NCBI GenBank assembly: GCA_046346965.1
Contig: JAXMHB010000004.1
Location: 344,066-408,065, forward strand
DNA: 64,000 bases
From: JAXMHB01 sp046346965
Lineage (GTDB): Bacteria > Pseudomonadota > Gammaproteobacteria > Xanthomonadales > SZUA-5
Direction of reading: 5' to 3'
This document shows, in pieces, positions 34,396 to 43,704 of this stretch (position 1 is the first letter of the stretch; every line of letters starts with the position of its first letter). The notes under the pieces were generated by a model that saw only the letters and a program-made list of their open reading frames with translations, was not told the DNA's origin and searched no databases. Both the position numbers and the translations under genes were made by a program.

Positions 34396-36864
34396 GTGAC
34401 CAACAACTCGGACGGCAACAAAGTTGTTGATCTGCAGCAGCGTCAGGCAGCGCAGTCTCAACAGATGGATCGCGTAGGCGAGCTCATCAAGCAGTGCCGG
34501 GGCGCCGCCCAGAAGCGTCTGGCCTTGCTCGTGGGCGGCTTGTTCGACAGCGTCGACGACGCCCTGTTCGACCTCGCTGAGAAAGCCGACAACAACGCCA
34601 TCCAGACGCGCTTCTTCGACGGCATGCGCGAAGTGCGCAAAAAGCGGCAGCTGGTCGAACGCCTGTTTCAGGAGAACCTGACGCGCGATTTCGCCCAGTT
34701 TGGGCAGGCGCAGGGCCGTCCCGCCGAGGATCCGAACGCGCTGCAGAAGGTCGGACTGGCGCTGATCGAAGACAAGGAACTTGAAGAATCGCTGGCGGTG
34801 TCGGCGATGGCCGGCAAGGCCGAGAATCGCTTGAGTCGGCATCTGTACGCGCTCGATCAGCGCATGTCGGTGCTGGCCGGCGGCAATCGCATCGACGAAG
34901 AAAACAATCCGATCGCGCCGAAGTCGCTGTGCAAGTCCTTCCAGAGCACGCTCTCCGAACTGGAAGTCGATCTGCACGTCAAGTTGTTGATTCTCAAGCT
35001 GTTCGACAAGCACGTCATGGGCGGATTGGACGCTCTGTACGACGAGATCAACCAGCAGCTGATCCAGGCCGGTGTGCTGCCGCAGCTCAAGCATCAGGTG
35101 CCGTTTCGCCGTCCGGGCGGCCCGAGCCCAATGGCCGGCGCGGCGCCACTACCGGCTACCGAAGTGGCCAGCAACGAGTTCGACCCCGGCAGCGTGCCGA
35201 TGGCGCCGGGCCCGATGGGCATGGCGCCCATGGGTGGCGGCTACTACGCGCCGAACAGCGCCGAGGCCGAACTGCAGATCGAGCTCTACAACACGGTGCG
35301 CTCGCTGCTCGCCTCGCGCCACCAGCAGGGTTTTGGCTACGGCGGCCAGCCGGGCATGGCGGGCGGCTATCCGGGCGGCGCGCCGGGCGGAGCGCCGGGA
35401 CCGGCCTTCGCCACCAATGATCTGGTGAACGCGCTGACCATCCTGCAAAGTCAGGCGATGTCGCTGCTCCCGCATCACCCGCAGTACGTGCATGCGACGC
35501 CGATGGTGCCGGTGCAGCAGATCAAGGAGGAGCTGTTCGGCCAGCTGCAGCGCCTCGGCAGCGATGACAAACATCGGATGGCGACGGCCGATGAGGACAC
35601 CATCGATCTGGTCGGCATGCTGTTCGAGTTTATCCTGCAGGACCGCAATCTGCCGACGCAGATCCAGGCGCTGCTGGCGCGTCTGCAGATTCCCTATCTG
35701 AAGTGCGCGATTCTCGACAAGGCGCTGTTTGCCAAGAAGGAACACCCGGCTCGCCAGCTGCTGGATGAGCTGGCCCAGGCGGGTCTGGCCTGGAGCGACG
35801 AGAGCGACAAGGACGGCCGCTTCTTCGAGAAGTTCAAGACCGTCGTCGAGACATTGCTGAAGGAGTTCGACGACGACGTCGAGATCTTCGAACGCCAGCT
35901 CAAGGATTTCCGCGACTTCATGGTGTCGACCAAGAAGCGTGCGGAAGTGGCCGAGCTGCGCGCAGCCGAGGCGGCACGCGGACGCGAGCGCCTGCAAGGC
36001 GCGCGCAAGACCGCGGCACGCGAGATCCTGTCGCGGATCGAGGGCAAGCAGCTGCCGGAGGTGATCCGTCACATCCTGACCCGGCCGTGGGCCAATGTGC
36101 TGGTACTGACCATCCTGCGTCAGGGCGAGGGCTCGCATCCGTGGAAAACCTCTCTGCGCGTGGCCGACGAGCTGATCTGGGCAGCGCAGCCCAAGGAAAG
36201 CGATGGCGAGCGCGCACGCTTGCGCGCCCTGATTCCCGAATTGGAGAAGGCGCTGCGTCAGGGTCTGGCGATGGTCGCCTACCATGACAACGATGTGCGC
36301 CAGTTGCTGACCGACCTCGGCAGCTTCTACGAACGTCAACTGGATCCGACCGCGCCGCCGCTGCCAGAAGCAGCCCCCGCCAGCATCGAGGCTGAGGCCG
36401 ACGGCAACGCGCTGATCATCGAAGAAAAGGGCGCCGCAGTGCCGGCGCAGCTCGCACCGGCGGGTGGCGAGGAGAACTTCGTCGATGAAATCGCCCGCCT
36501 GCCGGAAGCTGTGCCGGAGGAAGGGGAGGCGGAGGCCGAAGTGCAGGACGAGCATTTCGAGCTGGCCCGCAACATGAAGGTGGGCACCTGGATCGAGTTT
36601 CGTCAGGGCGAGGGCCGCGCCGAGCGTGCCAAGCTGTCGTGGATCAGCCCGATCAGCAGCAAGTACTTGTTCGTCAATCGCAAGGGCTTGAAAGTGGCGG
36701 ACAAAACGGTTTGGGCGCTGGCAAGCGAGCTGCGCAGTGGCCGCGCCTTGCTGTTGGAAGATGTGCCCTTGTTCGATCGCGCGCTGGACGCCATCGTCGA
36801 GCGCCTCAAGAACACGGTCTCGCAGGACAGCGGCGACAGCGCGCCCGCGCCCGAGGCCGGCTGA
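34396..36864 (+). CDS. DUF1631 family protein
   Basis: Large cytoplasmic protein of 822 residues, matching the DUF1631 family of gamma- and betaproteobacteria. The N-terminal helical part has LIKQCRGAAQKRLALLVGGLF and FQSTLSELEVDLHVKLLILK. A low-complexity Gly/Pro/Met stretch lies at about 270-345 (PMAPGPMGMAPMGGGYYAPN). A long helical middle contains a coiled coil near 525-555. The C-terminal about 90 residues (GTWIEFRQGEGRAERAKLSW, SSKYLFVNRKGLK) look like a PilZ-related beta-barrel, hinting at cyclic-di-GMP or surface-behaviour links; that is inference. GTG at 34396 has AGGGGG just upstream; GTG at 34348 is the alternative. A TTGACA at 34319 may belong to its promoter. Confidence 0.88.
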   Translation: MTNNSDGNKVVDLQQRQAAQSQQMDRVGELIKQCRGAAQKRLALLVGGLFDSVDDALFDLAEKADNNAIQTRFFDGMREVRKKRQLVERLFQENLTRDFAQFGQAQGRPAEDPNALQKVGLALIEDKELEESLAVSAMAGKAENRLSRHLYALDQRMSVLAGGNRIDEENNPIAPKSLCKSFQSTLSELEVDLHVKLLILKLFDKHVMGGLDALYDEINQQLIQAGVLPQLKHQVPFRRPGGPSPMAGAAPLPATEVASNEFDPGSVPMAPGPMGMAPMGGGYYAPNSAEAELQIELYNTVRSLLASRHQQGFGYGGQPGMAGGYPGGAPGGAPGPAFATNDLVNALTILQSQAMSLLPHHPQYVHATPMVPVQQIKEELFGQLQRLGSDDKHRMATADEDTIDLVGMLFEFILQDRNLPTQIQALLARLQIPYLKCAILDKALFAKKEHPARQLLDELAQAGLAWSDESDKDGRFFEKFKTVVETLLKEFDDDVEIFERQLKDFRDFMVSTKKRAEVAELRAAEAARGRERLQGARKTAAREILSRIEGKQLPEVIRHILTRPWANVLVLTILRQGEGSHPWKTSLRVADELIWAAQPKESDGERARLRALIPELEKALRQGLAMVAYHDNDVRQLLTDLGSFYERQLDPTAPPLPEAAPASIEAEADGNALIIEEKGAAVPAQLAPAGGEENFVDEIARLPEAVPEEGEAEAEVQDEHFELARNMKVGTWIEFRQGEGRAERAKLSWISPISSKYLFVNRKGLKVADKTVWALASELRSGRALLLEDVPLFDRALDAIVERLKNTVSQDSGDSAPAPEAG

Positions 36865-36952
36865 CGCACCCTGCCCCGCGGGCTTGCGGGGTACTGACCG
36901 AACGATGACGGCGCGCGCTGTTACACTGGCGCCGTCGTCATTGAGGCGTTCC

Positions 36953-37456
36953 ATGCTGCTCACAATACTCACTGCCGCGTTGGTCATCGCAACCCTGGTG
37001 GTCGGCGCTTTGCTTTGGCGTTTGCTCAGCTTGCGCCGGCGCCATGACACTCTTCATCGGATCATGGACAGCGCCGACGCGCTGGAGCGTGAGTTGCACG
37101 CCTGCCGCCAGCGCATGCAGACCATGCACCAATGGGTATCGACGCTGCCGAGCACGCTGACGACGCAGGCATTGGCGTCCCTGAACCTCGATCCGTTGGT
37201 ACAGAAGGCCTTGCGCGATCTGTTGCAGCAACGCCTGTGGCTGCGCGATCACGGCGATACCGCCCCGCTGGCGCAGCTGCGGCAAACAGAGATCGACATG
37301 GAGCGCTCGCGCACCACGCTGGCCGAGCACATGCGCAAGCTCGAGGCGGCCGGGGAAGCGCTGGCGGAGGCCTCGTCGGAGTCGCACCCGGTGTCGGCGC
37401 TGATGGCCAGCGCCTATGGCATCGGCGGCGAGCATCGCAGCCCTACCCTGCACTGA
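36953..37456 (+). CDS. Hypothetical membrane-anchored coiled-coil protein, 167 residues
   Basis: Not recognised as a named family. One N-terminal membrane helix (MLLTILTAALVIATLVVGAL, about 1-24) is followed by a long helical, Gln/Arg/Leu-rich cytoplasmic part (RRRHDTLHRIMDSADALERE, HACRQRMQTMHQWVSTLP) likely to form a coiled coil. GAGG precedes the ATG at 36953. It sits 9 bases before maf on the same strand and is probably co-transcribed with it. Confidence 0.78.
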   Translation: MLLTILTAALVIATLVVGALLWRLLSLRRRHDTLHRIMDSADALERELHACRQRMQTMHQWVSTLPSTLTTQALASLNLDPLVQKALRDLLQQRLWLRDHGDTAPLAQLRQTEIDMERSRTTLAEHMRKLEAAGEALAEASSESHPVSALMASAYGIGGEHRSPTLH

Positions 37457-37465
37457 GGCCAACGC

Positions 37466-38050
37466 ATGCTGCCCCATCCGCGGCGCCTGATCCTGGCCTC
37501 GGGATCGCGTTACCGGCGCGCGCAACTGGCCGCCCTCGGGATCGCCTGCGAGGCGATCGCGCCCGACATCGACGAAACGCGCCGACTTGACGAGGCGCCG
37601 GATGCATTGGCGCAGCGTCTGGCGCTGCACAAGGCCGGGGTCATTGCGCCCTTGCATCCGGAAGCGCTGGTGATCGGCGCCGATCAGGTCGCCGCCACGG
37701 CGACACGGATCTACGGCAAACCCGGCAGCGCGGAGCGCCAGCGCGCTCAGCTGGCCGAATGCGCCGGTCAGACGCTGGTGTTCCACACCGCCGTTGCGCT
37801 CTGCTGCGCGGCCACCGGTTTGACGCAGGTCCATCTGGACCAGACGCGCTGCCGAATGCGCGCGCTGAGCGCGGCCGACATCGAGGCCTATGTGCGCGCC
37901 GAACCGGCGATCGATTGCGCCGGCGGCTTCAAGGTGGAAGGCCGCGGCATCCTGCTGTTCGAGGCAATCGAGAGCGAAGATCCGAGCGCGTTGATCGGCC
38001 TGCCGCTGATCGCGCTGGGACGCATGCTGCGCGCCGCGCAGGCCCTCTGA
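37466..38050 (+). CDS. Maf-family nucleoside triphosphate pyrophosphatase (YceF type)
   Basis: House-cleaning nucleotide pyrophosphatase, 194 residues. Motifs in order: LILASGSRYRRAQLAALGI (substrate loop), PDIDETRRLDEAP, VIGADQVAAT with the catalytic Asp, and GKPGSAERQRAQL. AIDCAGGFKVEGRGILLFEAI and DPSALIGLPL complete the fold. The sequence IGADQVA and the lack of the dTTPase-specific pattern agree with the YceF branch, which prefers m7GTP in E. coli. Follows the small membrane protein gene by 9 bases. Confidence 0.93.
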   Translation: MLPHPRRLILASGSRYRRAQLAALGIACEAIAPDIDETRRLDEAPDALAQRLALHKAGVIAPLHPEALVIGADQVAATATRIYGKPGSAERQRAQLAECAGQTLVFHTAVALCCAATGLTQVHLDQTRCRMRALSAADIEAYVRAEPAIDCAGGFKVEGRGILLFEAIESEDPSALIGLPLIALGRMLRAAQAL

Positions 38051-38159
38051 TTCACCCGCTGCGCCGCCCGCGTGCGGTGCTCGCCTCGCGCGATTTTTCA
38101 CTCGCGCTTGCCGGCGTCATATCGCAGTATCTAGCCATCGATCGCAGGGATAGGCGAGC

Positions 38160-39107
38160 ATGGCGGATTCGGACGCAGGCACGGCATCGGATATCGCAGC
38201 GGCGCTGCGCGCCGCCGAGGCGCAGATCAACTCGGTAGTGCTCGGCAAGCCCGCCGAGGTGCACCTCACCCTGGTATGCCTGCTGGCCGGCGGCCATCTG
38301 CTGCTGGAGGACTTGCCCGGCGTTGGCAAAACCACGCTGGCACACGCGCTGGCAGCCACCTTCGCGCTCAGTTTCGGGCGCGTGCAGTTCACCAGCGACT
38401 TGCTGCCGGCCGATCTGATCGGCGTCTCGGTGTTCGATCCGCCCACGCGCCAGTTCAACTTCCACCCAGGTCCGATTTTTGCGCAGATGCTGCTGGCCGA
38501 CGAGATCAATCGCGGCACGCCGAAACTGCAGAGCGCGCTGCTGGAAGCGATGGCCGAGCAGCAGGTCACGGTGGATGGCATCAGCCATCCGCTGCCGCGG
38601 CCCTTCGCCGTCATCGCCACGCAGAATCCGATCGAACAGAGCGGCACCTTTGCGCTGCCGGAATCCCAACTCGATCGCTTCCTGTTCTCGCTGAGCCTGG
38701 GCTACCCAGACGAGCGCGCCGAGAAAGCGCTGCTGGCGGCGCGCGAGCGGCGCTCGCTGATCGGTGAGCTGCAACCGCTGCTGAGCGCCGAGCAGATGCA
38801 GGCGGCGCGTCTGCAGGTCGGCGCAATACACGCCAGCAGCGCGGCCATCGACTATGCCTACGCACTGATCTCGGCCACGCGCAAAGAGCGCCGCGTACGC
38901 GTCGGGTTATCGCCCCGCGCCGGCATCGGTTTGCTGCAGGCGGCCAAGGCCCACGCCTGGCTGGCGGGCCGTAAGCATCTGATTCCAGAGGACTTACAGG
39001 CCGTGTTCTGCGCGGTAGCCGGGCACCGACTGGTGTTGGCCAGCGATGCCAGCGGTGACGGTCACTCGATCGCGCGCGAGCTGCTGGCGCAAGTTGCGAT
39101 CCCCTGA
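38160..39107 (+). CDS. MoxR family AAA+ ATPase
   Basis: Chaperone-like AAA+ ATPase, 315 residues. Walker A is in EDLPGVGKTTLAHALA, Walker B in LLADEINRGTPKLQSALLEA, sensor 1 in VIATQNPIEQSGTF, and ALPESQLDRFLF is the MoxR signature. The C-terminal lid has VGLSPRAGIGLLQAAKAHAWL. It leads the operon MoxR-DUF58-transglutaminase, a widespread arrangement in which the ATPase is thought to help mature or assemble cell-envelope proteins. Eleven bases separate it from the DUF58 gene. Confidence 0.95.
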   Translation: MADSDAGTASDIAAALRAAEAQINSVVLGKPAEVHLTLVCLLAGGHLLLEDLPGVGKTTLAHALAATFALSFGRVQFTSDLLPADLIGVSVFDPPTRQFNFHPGPIFAQMLLADEINRGTPKLQSALLEAMAEQQVTVDGISHPLPRPFAVIATQNPIEQSGTFALPESQLDRFLFSLSLGYPDERAEKALLAARERRSLIGELQPLLSAEQMQAARLQVGAIHASSAAIDYAYALISATRKERRVRVGLSPRAGIGLLQAAKAHAWLAGRKHLIPEDLQAVFCAVAGHRLVLASDASGDGHSIARELLAQVAIP

Positions 39108-39117
39108 GGCGGCGAGC

Positions 39118-40107
39118 ATGGGCGACGCGGCCACCACTCCAGGCTGGCGCATGCGACTGCGCCAGGCGCTGGAGCGCCGGCTGGCGCGGCTGCTGACGCG
39201 CAACCGACATGAATCATTGCCGATCGTCCTGAACCAGCGCCGTATCTACATCGTGCCCAGCGGCTTTGGCTTTTTCTTCGCCGTCATGATGGTGGTGGTG
39301 CTGGCCGGGGCGCTCAACTACAACAACAACGGCGCCTTGTTGTTCGGTTTGCTGCCGGTGAGCATCGCCGCGGTATCGATGCTGCAGACCTTTCGCAACC
39401 TGGACAAGCTGGCGTTGGTACAGGTGACAGCAGACCCGGTGTATCTGGGCGAAGCACTGCATCTCGAGCTGCATTTGCGCGCCAGCGACGCGCGTGCACG
39501 CTACGGTCTCAGCCTGAAGCTGGACGGGGAATGGCGCCACGTCGACATCGGCGCCGACCAAACCGCGATCGTCCGCTTTGCCTGTCCCACCAGCGCTCGG
39601 GGCTGGTACGTCCCGGCGCCGGTACGCATCAGCACCGGCTGGCCCTTCGGGCTGTATTTCGCCTGGGCCTATTTGCATTCCGACGTGCGCACTCTGGTGT
39701 ATCCACGGCCGGAGCCGCCGCCGCAGCCCTTGCCGCGAGCGCCAGACGACGGACGCATTGGCGGCGCCGATCCGGGCGAGGACGATTTGCGCTCGCTGCG
39801 CAGCTATCAGCCCGGCGATCCGCTGCGGCTGGTCGCCTGGAAGGCCAGCGCGCGCACTGACTCGCTGCTGGTGCGGCAACTGGAAGCACCGCAGGCGCGT
39901 GAAACCGTCCTCGACTATGAGCAGATCCCGGGGCTGGATGCGGAGAAGCGCCTCTCCCGGCTGACGCGCTGGGTGATCGACGCCGATCGCGCCGGCATCC
40001 GCTACCGGCTGCAACTGCCAGGACTCAGCCTGGGCCCGGATCAAGGCCAGGGACATCGACTGCGCTGCCTGCAGGCATTGGCACTCCATGGCCTCTCCAG
40101 CCCTTAG
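39118..40107 (+). CDS. DUF58 domain membrane protein
   Basis: Second gene of the MoxR operon, 329 residues. Two N-terminal membrane helices (IYIVPSGFGFFFAVMMVVVL and about 90-108) are followed by a cytoplasmic or periplasmic part with the DUF58 signature around GGADPGEDDLRSLRSYQPGD and PLRLVAWKASARTDSLLVRQ. DUF58 often has a von Willebrand A-like fold. ATG at 39118 with GGCGAG upstream is taken; the frame is open 24 codons earlier inside moxR. Its last 20 bases overlap the start of the transglutaminase gene. Confidence 0.93.
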   Translation: MGDAATTPGWRMRLRQALERRLARLLTRNRHESLPIVLNQRRIYIVPSGFGFFFAVMMVVVLAGALNYNNNGALLFGLLPVSIAAVSMLQTFRNLDKLALVQVTADPVYLGEALHLELHLRASDARARYGLSLKLDGEWRHVDIGADQTAIVRFACPTSARGWYVPAPVRISTGWPFGLYFAWAYLHSDVRTLVYPRPEPPPQPLPRAPDDGRIGGADPGEDDLRSLRSYQPGDPLRLVAWKASARTDSLLVRQLEAPQARETVLDYEQIPGLDAEKRLSRLTRWVIDADRAGIRYRLQLPGLSLGPDQGQGHRLRCLQALALHGLSSP

Positions 40108-42073
40108 CCCGCGCCAGTTCGAGTGGACGCTGCTGGCCTATGCGGCCACGCTGCTGCCGTTCGCGCTGTGGCTGCCGCTCTGGTTTTCGGCGCTGCTGCT
40201 GTCGGTGCTGCTAGCGCGCTGGCTGCAGCGGCGGCGCTATGCCCGGGCCTGGCCGGCGTGGATCAAGTTTCCGCTGCTGCTGGCGATTTTGGTTGCCATC
40301 GTCGCCGAGTTCGGCAATCCCGCCGCCCGCCAGGCCAGCACCGCGCTGCTGCTGGGCATGGGCACCCTGAAGCTGATCGAGGCTGAGCGCCGACGCGACA
40401 GCCTGGTGATGGCGACCGTTTGCTTGTTCCTGATCAGCGTCCAGTTTCTCTACGACCAGAGCATCAGCGTCACGCTGTACATGTTGGCGCCGCTGTTCCT
40501 GGTGTTCTTCGCACTCAATGAAGTCACCGCGCCGCCTGGAACGCGCGGCGGCATGACCCAGGAACTCTGGCGCGTCGGGCGCGAGATGGGCGCGCTGCTG
40601 GCGATCGCGCTGCCGCTGACCATCTTCCTGTTTCTGTCCATGCCGCGTCTGAGCGCGCCGATGTGGGGTACGCGCGATAACGAGTACATCAGCAGGACTG
40701 GACTCAGCGAGTCGATGAGCCCAGGCAACTTCGCCGACCTGTTTGCCGATGACACGCCGGTGATGCGCATCACGTTCATCGGAACGCCGCCACCTCGCGA
40801 TTCCCTGTACTGGCGCGGACCGGTGTTGTGGAATTACGACGGCGAAACGTGGTCGATCGAGCGGGCGATGCGCTCGCCGACCGCCGCCTTCCAGCGCCAG
40901 CACCTGAGTGACGGCCCGCCCGATGTGCAGTATCGGGCAGTAATGGAACCCACGGACAGGCGCTGGCTGACGGCGCTCGATCTGGCCATCGATTTCCCGT
41001 CCGATGCCGTGCAGTTGCTGGATGGCCAGGTGGTGCGCCCGGAGGCCATTCGCAGCACCTATGCCTACAGTGCCAGTGCGCAGATCAACGCACCGATTCC
41101 GTTGATCACCGCGCCCACGCTGCAGGCACGCATGGGATTGCAGCTGCCGGCTGACCGCAACCCGCGGGCACAGGCGCTCGCCCGGAAATGGAAAACAGAT
41201 CTACGTGGAGATCGATGGGCACTCGTTCAGCGAGCACTTCAGCACATCGGTACGGGAGGTTATCGCTACACCCTGTCACCACTGCCGCTGGTCGGCGCCC
41301 ATCGGGTCGATGAGTTTCTGTTCGAGACGCGCGAAGGCTTCTGCGAGCACTACGCCTCGGCCTTTGTCGTGCTGATGCGCGCCGCCGGCGTGCCAGCGCG
41401 CGTGGTCACCGGCTACCTGGGCGGCTACTACAACCGCACCGGCGACTACCTGCTGATCCGCAATTCGGACGCCCACGCCTGGGCCGAGGTGTTGCTGGAC
41501 GATGCCGGCTGGGTGCGCGTCGATCCCACCGCGGCGATTGCCCCAGAGCGCATCGAGCAGGAAGTCAGTGCTGGCGGCGCGGGCGACTTCTTTGGCGGTA
41601 GCGAGTGGATGCGCAACTGGCGCGAGCGCGTCGACTACCTGCGCGCCTGGTGGAATGCGACAGTCGTGCGCTTCGATGCGCTGCGTCAGCGCGAGTTCTT
41701 CAGCGGTCTGGGACTCGATCCCAGCGACTGGCGCCAGCTGGGCGCCTGGATGGGTGGCGGCCTCGCCGGCATCGCGCTGCTGGCCGGCTTCGTGTTCTTT
41801 CTGCGCCGCCCGCCCGGCACGCGCGACGCTGCGCTGCGCAGCTATCAGCGCTATCTGCGCGCCTGGGCACGCAAGGGAATGCAGAGTGCCCCCAGTGAGG
41901 GAGCGCGCAGTTTTGCTGCACGCCTGGGCACGCAGTCTGCAGCACACGCAGCGGCGGCCATGGCAGTGGCGCTGGCCTATGAACGGGCGCGCTACGCGCC
42001 GGCCGAGGCCAGCGCGCAAGCCACGCTGGACGCCGCAATCCAACGCTGTCTGAAGCTGCCGACCAGCGCTTGA
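40088..42073 (+). CDS. Transglutaminase-like membrane protein (TgpA type)
   Basis: Third gene of the operon, 661 residues. Six or so N-terminal membrane helices (to about residue 190) carry a DUF3488-type region. A periplasmic domain follows, with the transglutaminase-like triad: Cys in REGFCEHYASAFVVLMRAAG (about 420), His in SDAHAWAEVLLDDAG (about 460) and Asp in WVRVDPTAAI. One more membrane helix lies near 553-575, then a short cytoplasmic tail. Homologues such as Pseudomonas TgpA are important for growth and probably modify envelope proteins. The start overlaps the DUF58 gene by 20 bases. Confidence 0.94.
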   Translation: MASPALSPRQFEWTLLAYAATLLPFALWLPLWFSALLLSVLLARWLQRRRYARAWPAWIKFPLLLAILVAIVAEFGNPAARQASTALLLGMGTLKLIEAERRRDSLVMATVCLFLISVQFLYDQSISVTLYMLAPLFLVFFALNEVTAPPGTRGGMTQELWRVGREMGALLAIALPLTIFLFLSMPRLSAPMWGTRDNEYISRTGLSESMSPGNFADLFADDTPVMRITFIGTPPPRDSLYWRGPVLWNYDGETWSIERAMRSPTAAFQRQHLSDGPPDVQYRAVMEPTDRRWLTALDLAIDFPSDAVQLLDGQVVRPEAIRSTYAYSASAQINAPIPLITAPTLQARMGLQLPADRNPRAQALARKWKTDLRGDRWALVQRALQHIGTGGYRYTLSPLPLVGAHRVDEFLFETREGFCEHYASAFVVLMRAAGVPARVVTGYLGGYYNRTGDYLLIRNSDAHAWAEVLLDDAGWVRVDPTAAIAPERIEQEVSAGGAGDFFGGSEWMRNWRERVDYLRAWWNATVVRFDALRQREFFSGLGLDPSDWRQLGAWMGGGLAGIALLAGFVFFLRRPPGTRDAALRSYQRYLRAWARKGMQSAPSEGARSFAARLGTQSAAHAAAAMAVALAYERARYAPAEASAQATLDAAIQRCLKLPTSA

Positions 42074-42127
42074 TTCCTGCCGGCCGGGCGGTGATAAGCT
42101 GCTGAAATCTCGGAATTGGAGCCCGCC

Positions 42128-42646
42128 ATGCGCACGCTCTTGCTGTTGATTTCTCTGCTCTTGCTCGGCGCCTGCGCCAGCGTCCCCGCGCCCTTGCAGG
42201 GCGAGTACGCCGATCTGGCACCGGCCCAGGCTGGCGACAGTCAGGCGCGCGTACGCTGGGGCGGTCGGATCATCGAGGTACTCCCGGCTACCGATCGCAC
42301 TTGTCTCGAGGTCCTCGGCCAACCGCTGGATGCGCGTGCGCGTCCACGCGCCGGGGATGTCGAGATCGGCCGCTTCCGCGCCTGCAAAGCCGGCTTTCTG
42401 GATCCGGCGGTGTTCACCGCCGGCCGTGAACTCACGGTCACCGGCAGCGTCGACGGGACTGAGGTGCGCGCGCTCGGCGAGTACCAGTACCGGATGCCGC
42501 GGGTGGCGATCGACGAATTGCTGCTGTGGCCCGAACCCACGGAAGCTGAGTCGGTGTATCTGCGCCACGATCCCTTTTTCTGGAACCACCCATGGTGGCC
42601 GACGCCGCGCGTGATCCTCATCCCGAGGCGCCCGCCGACGCCATGA
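42128..42646 (+). CDS. Slp-family outer-membrane lipoprotein
   Basis: A 172-residue lipoprotein resembling starvation-inducible Slp. Signal peptide MRTLLLLISLLLLGACASVP has lipobox LGAC (Cys about 17). The mature part shows the Slp pattern: VRWGGRIIEVLPATDRTCLEVLGQPLD, IGRFRACKAGFLDPAVF, ELTVTGSVDG and YQYRMPRVAIDELLLW, followed by a Pro/Trp-rich tail. Three extra in-frame codons upstream and an ATG at 42116 exist, but the lipoprotein signal fits the 42128 start. Lies 54 bases after the transglutaminase gene, convergent with nfuA. Confidence 0.92.
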   Translation: MRTLLLLISLLLLGACASVPAPLQGEYADLAPAQAGDSQARVRWGGRIIEVLPATDRTCLEVLGQPLDARARPRAGDVEIGRFRACKAGFLDPAVFTAGRELTVTGSVDGTEVRALGEYQYRMPRVAIDELLLWPEPTEAESVYLRHDPFFWNHPWWPTPRVILIPRRPPTP

Positions 42647-42694
42647 GCGCCAGCAGCGCGGGGCGCTCGCAGGTGCTCGCCGGCAGCGCCCGCG

Positions 42695-43282
42695 TTAGCG
42701 TCGCTTGTAATAGGGATTGCTGCCGCTGCTGTGATCGGTGGCGTCGCGGACGGCGGTGACCTCGGGGACACGTTTGCGCAAAGTGTCTTCGATGCCGTGC
42801 TTGAGCGTCACATCAACCTGGCCGCAGCCGTGGCAGCCGCCGCCGAACTGCAGCACGACGACGCCGTCACTGCTGATCTCGACCAGACTGACGCGACCGC
42901 CGTGGCCGGCCAGACCCGGATTGATCTCGGTGTCGAGCACATAACGCACGCGCTCGATCAAGCCCGCCTCGGCGCCGGGAATCTGACCCTTCAGCCGCGG
43001 TGCCCGGATGGTCAGTTGGCCGCCGGTGCGCTGCGCCTCGTAGCTGATACTGACGCCTTCCAGAAACGGTGCGCTCTGCGCGTCCACGTACAGCGAGAAA
43101 CCCTCGCAATCGATGGCCCAGTCGTCGGCGCGCACATCCTCCTGCTCGCAAAACTCCAGGCGACAGTCGCCCGCCGGCGTCCCGGGGTTTACCGCCACCA
43201 GGCGTATGCCCAGACCCGCCACCCCCTGTTGCGCCAACAACTTGCCGAAGTAGTCTCGTGCGCTATCACCCAATTCGATCAT
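42695..43282 (-). CDS. nfuA: Fe-S biogenesis protein NfuA
   Basis: Carrier that delivers [4Fe-4S] clusters to client proteins. The 195 residues have an A-type-like N-terminal domain (about 1-100, degenerate, without the three A-type Cys) and a C-terminal NifU-like domain with the cluster ligands in FGGGCHGCGQVDVTLKHGIE (about 150-165). The C-terminus PYYKRR resembles the E. coli NfuA end. ATG at 43282 is chosen because MIELGDSARDYFGKLL matches the family start. Divergent from phhB. Confidence 0.95.
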   Translation of the reverse strand: MIELGDSARDYFGKLLAQQGVAGLGIRLVAVNPGTPAGDCRLEFCEQEDVRADDWAIDCEGFSLYVDAQSAPFLEGVSISYEAQRTGGQLTIRAPRLKGQIPGAEAGLIERVRYVLDTEINPGLAGHGGRVSLVEISSDGVVVLQFGGGCHGCGQVDVTLKHGIEDTLRKRVPEVTAVRDATDHSSGSNPYYKRR

Positions 43283-43371
43283 GCGTATGGACTTCTGCTC
43301 TGCGAAGGTCGGTCCGTATGATGCCAGGAACACCCTGATGGGCTCCGTGTAGGGGCGCCTGGAGATCTGCG

Positions 43372-43704
43372 ATGACCCTGTCCGCCCAGCAATGCTCCCC
43401 CAAACGCGGCGATGCCGATCGGCTGTCCGCCGCGCAGTGCCAATCGCTGCTGGCCGAACTGCCGGACTGGTCGCTCAACGCAGACGGCACCGCCATCCAG
43501 CGCAGCTACCGGTTCCGCGATTACGCCGAGGCGATGCGCTTTGCGGCGCGTGTGGCTGCGATGGCCGACGCGCAGGATCACCACCCGGACCTGTGGATCC
43601 GCTACGGCGCTTGCACGGTGAGCTACAACACCCACGATGTCGGCGGCTTGTCGATCAACGACTTCATTTGCGCCGCCAAGGCTGACGAGTACTACACGTC
43701 ATGA
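43372..43704 (+). CDS. phhB: Pterin-4a-carbinolamine dehydratase
   Basis: Dehydrates 4a-hydroxytetrahydropterin, recycling the cofactor of phenylalanine hydroxylase. The 110 residues contain WSLNADGTAIQRSYRFRDYAEAM and the active-site DHHPDLWIRYG, with VSYNTHDVGGLSINDF-type end (VSYNTHDVGGLS). No phhA is in the window. Its stop overlaps the next gene's ATG (ATGA, 43701-43704), so translation is coupled. Confidence 0.95.
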   Translation: MTLSAQQCSPKRGDADRLSAAQCQSLLAELPDWSLNADGTAIQRSYRFRDYAEAMRFAARVAAMADAQDHHPDLWIRYGACTVSYNTHDVGGLSINDFICAAKADEYYTS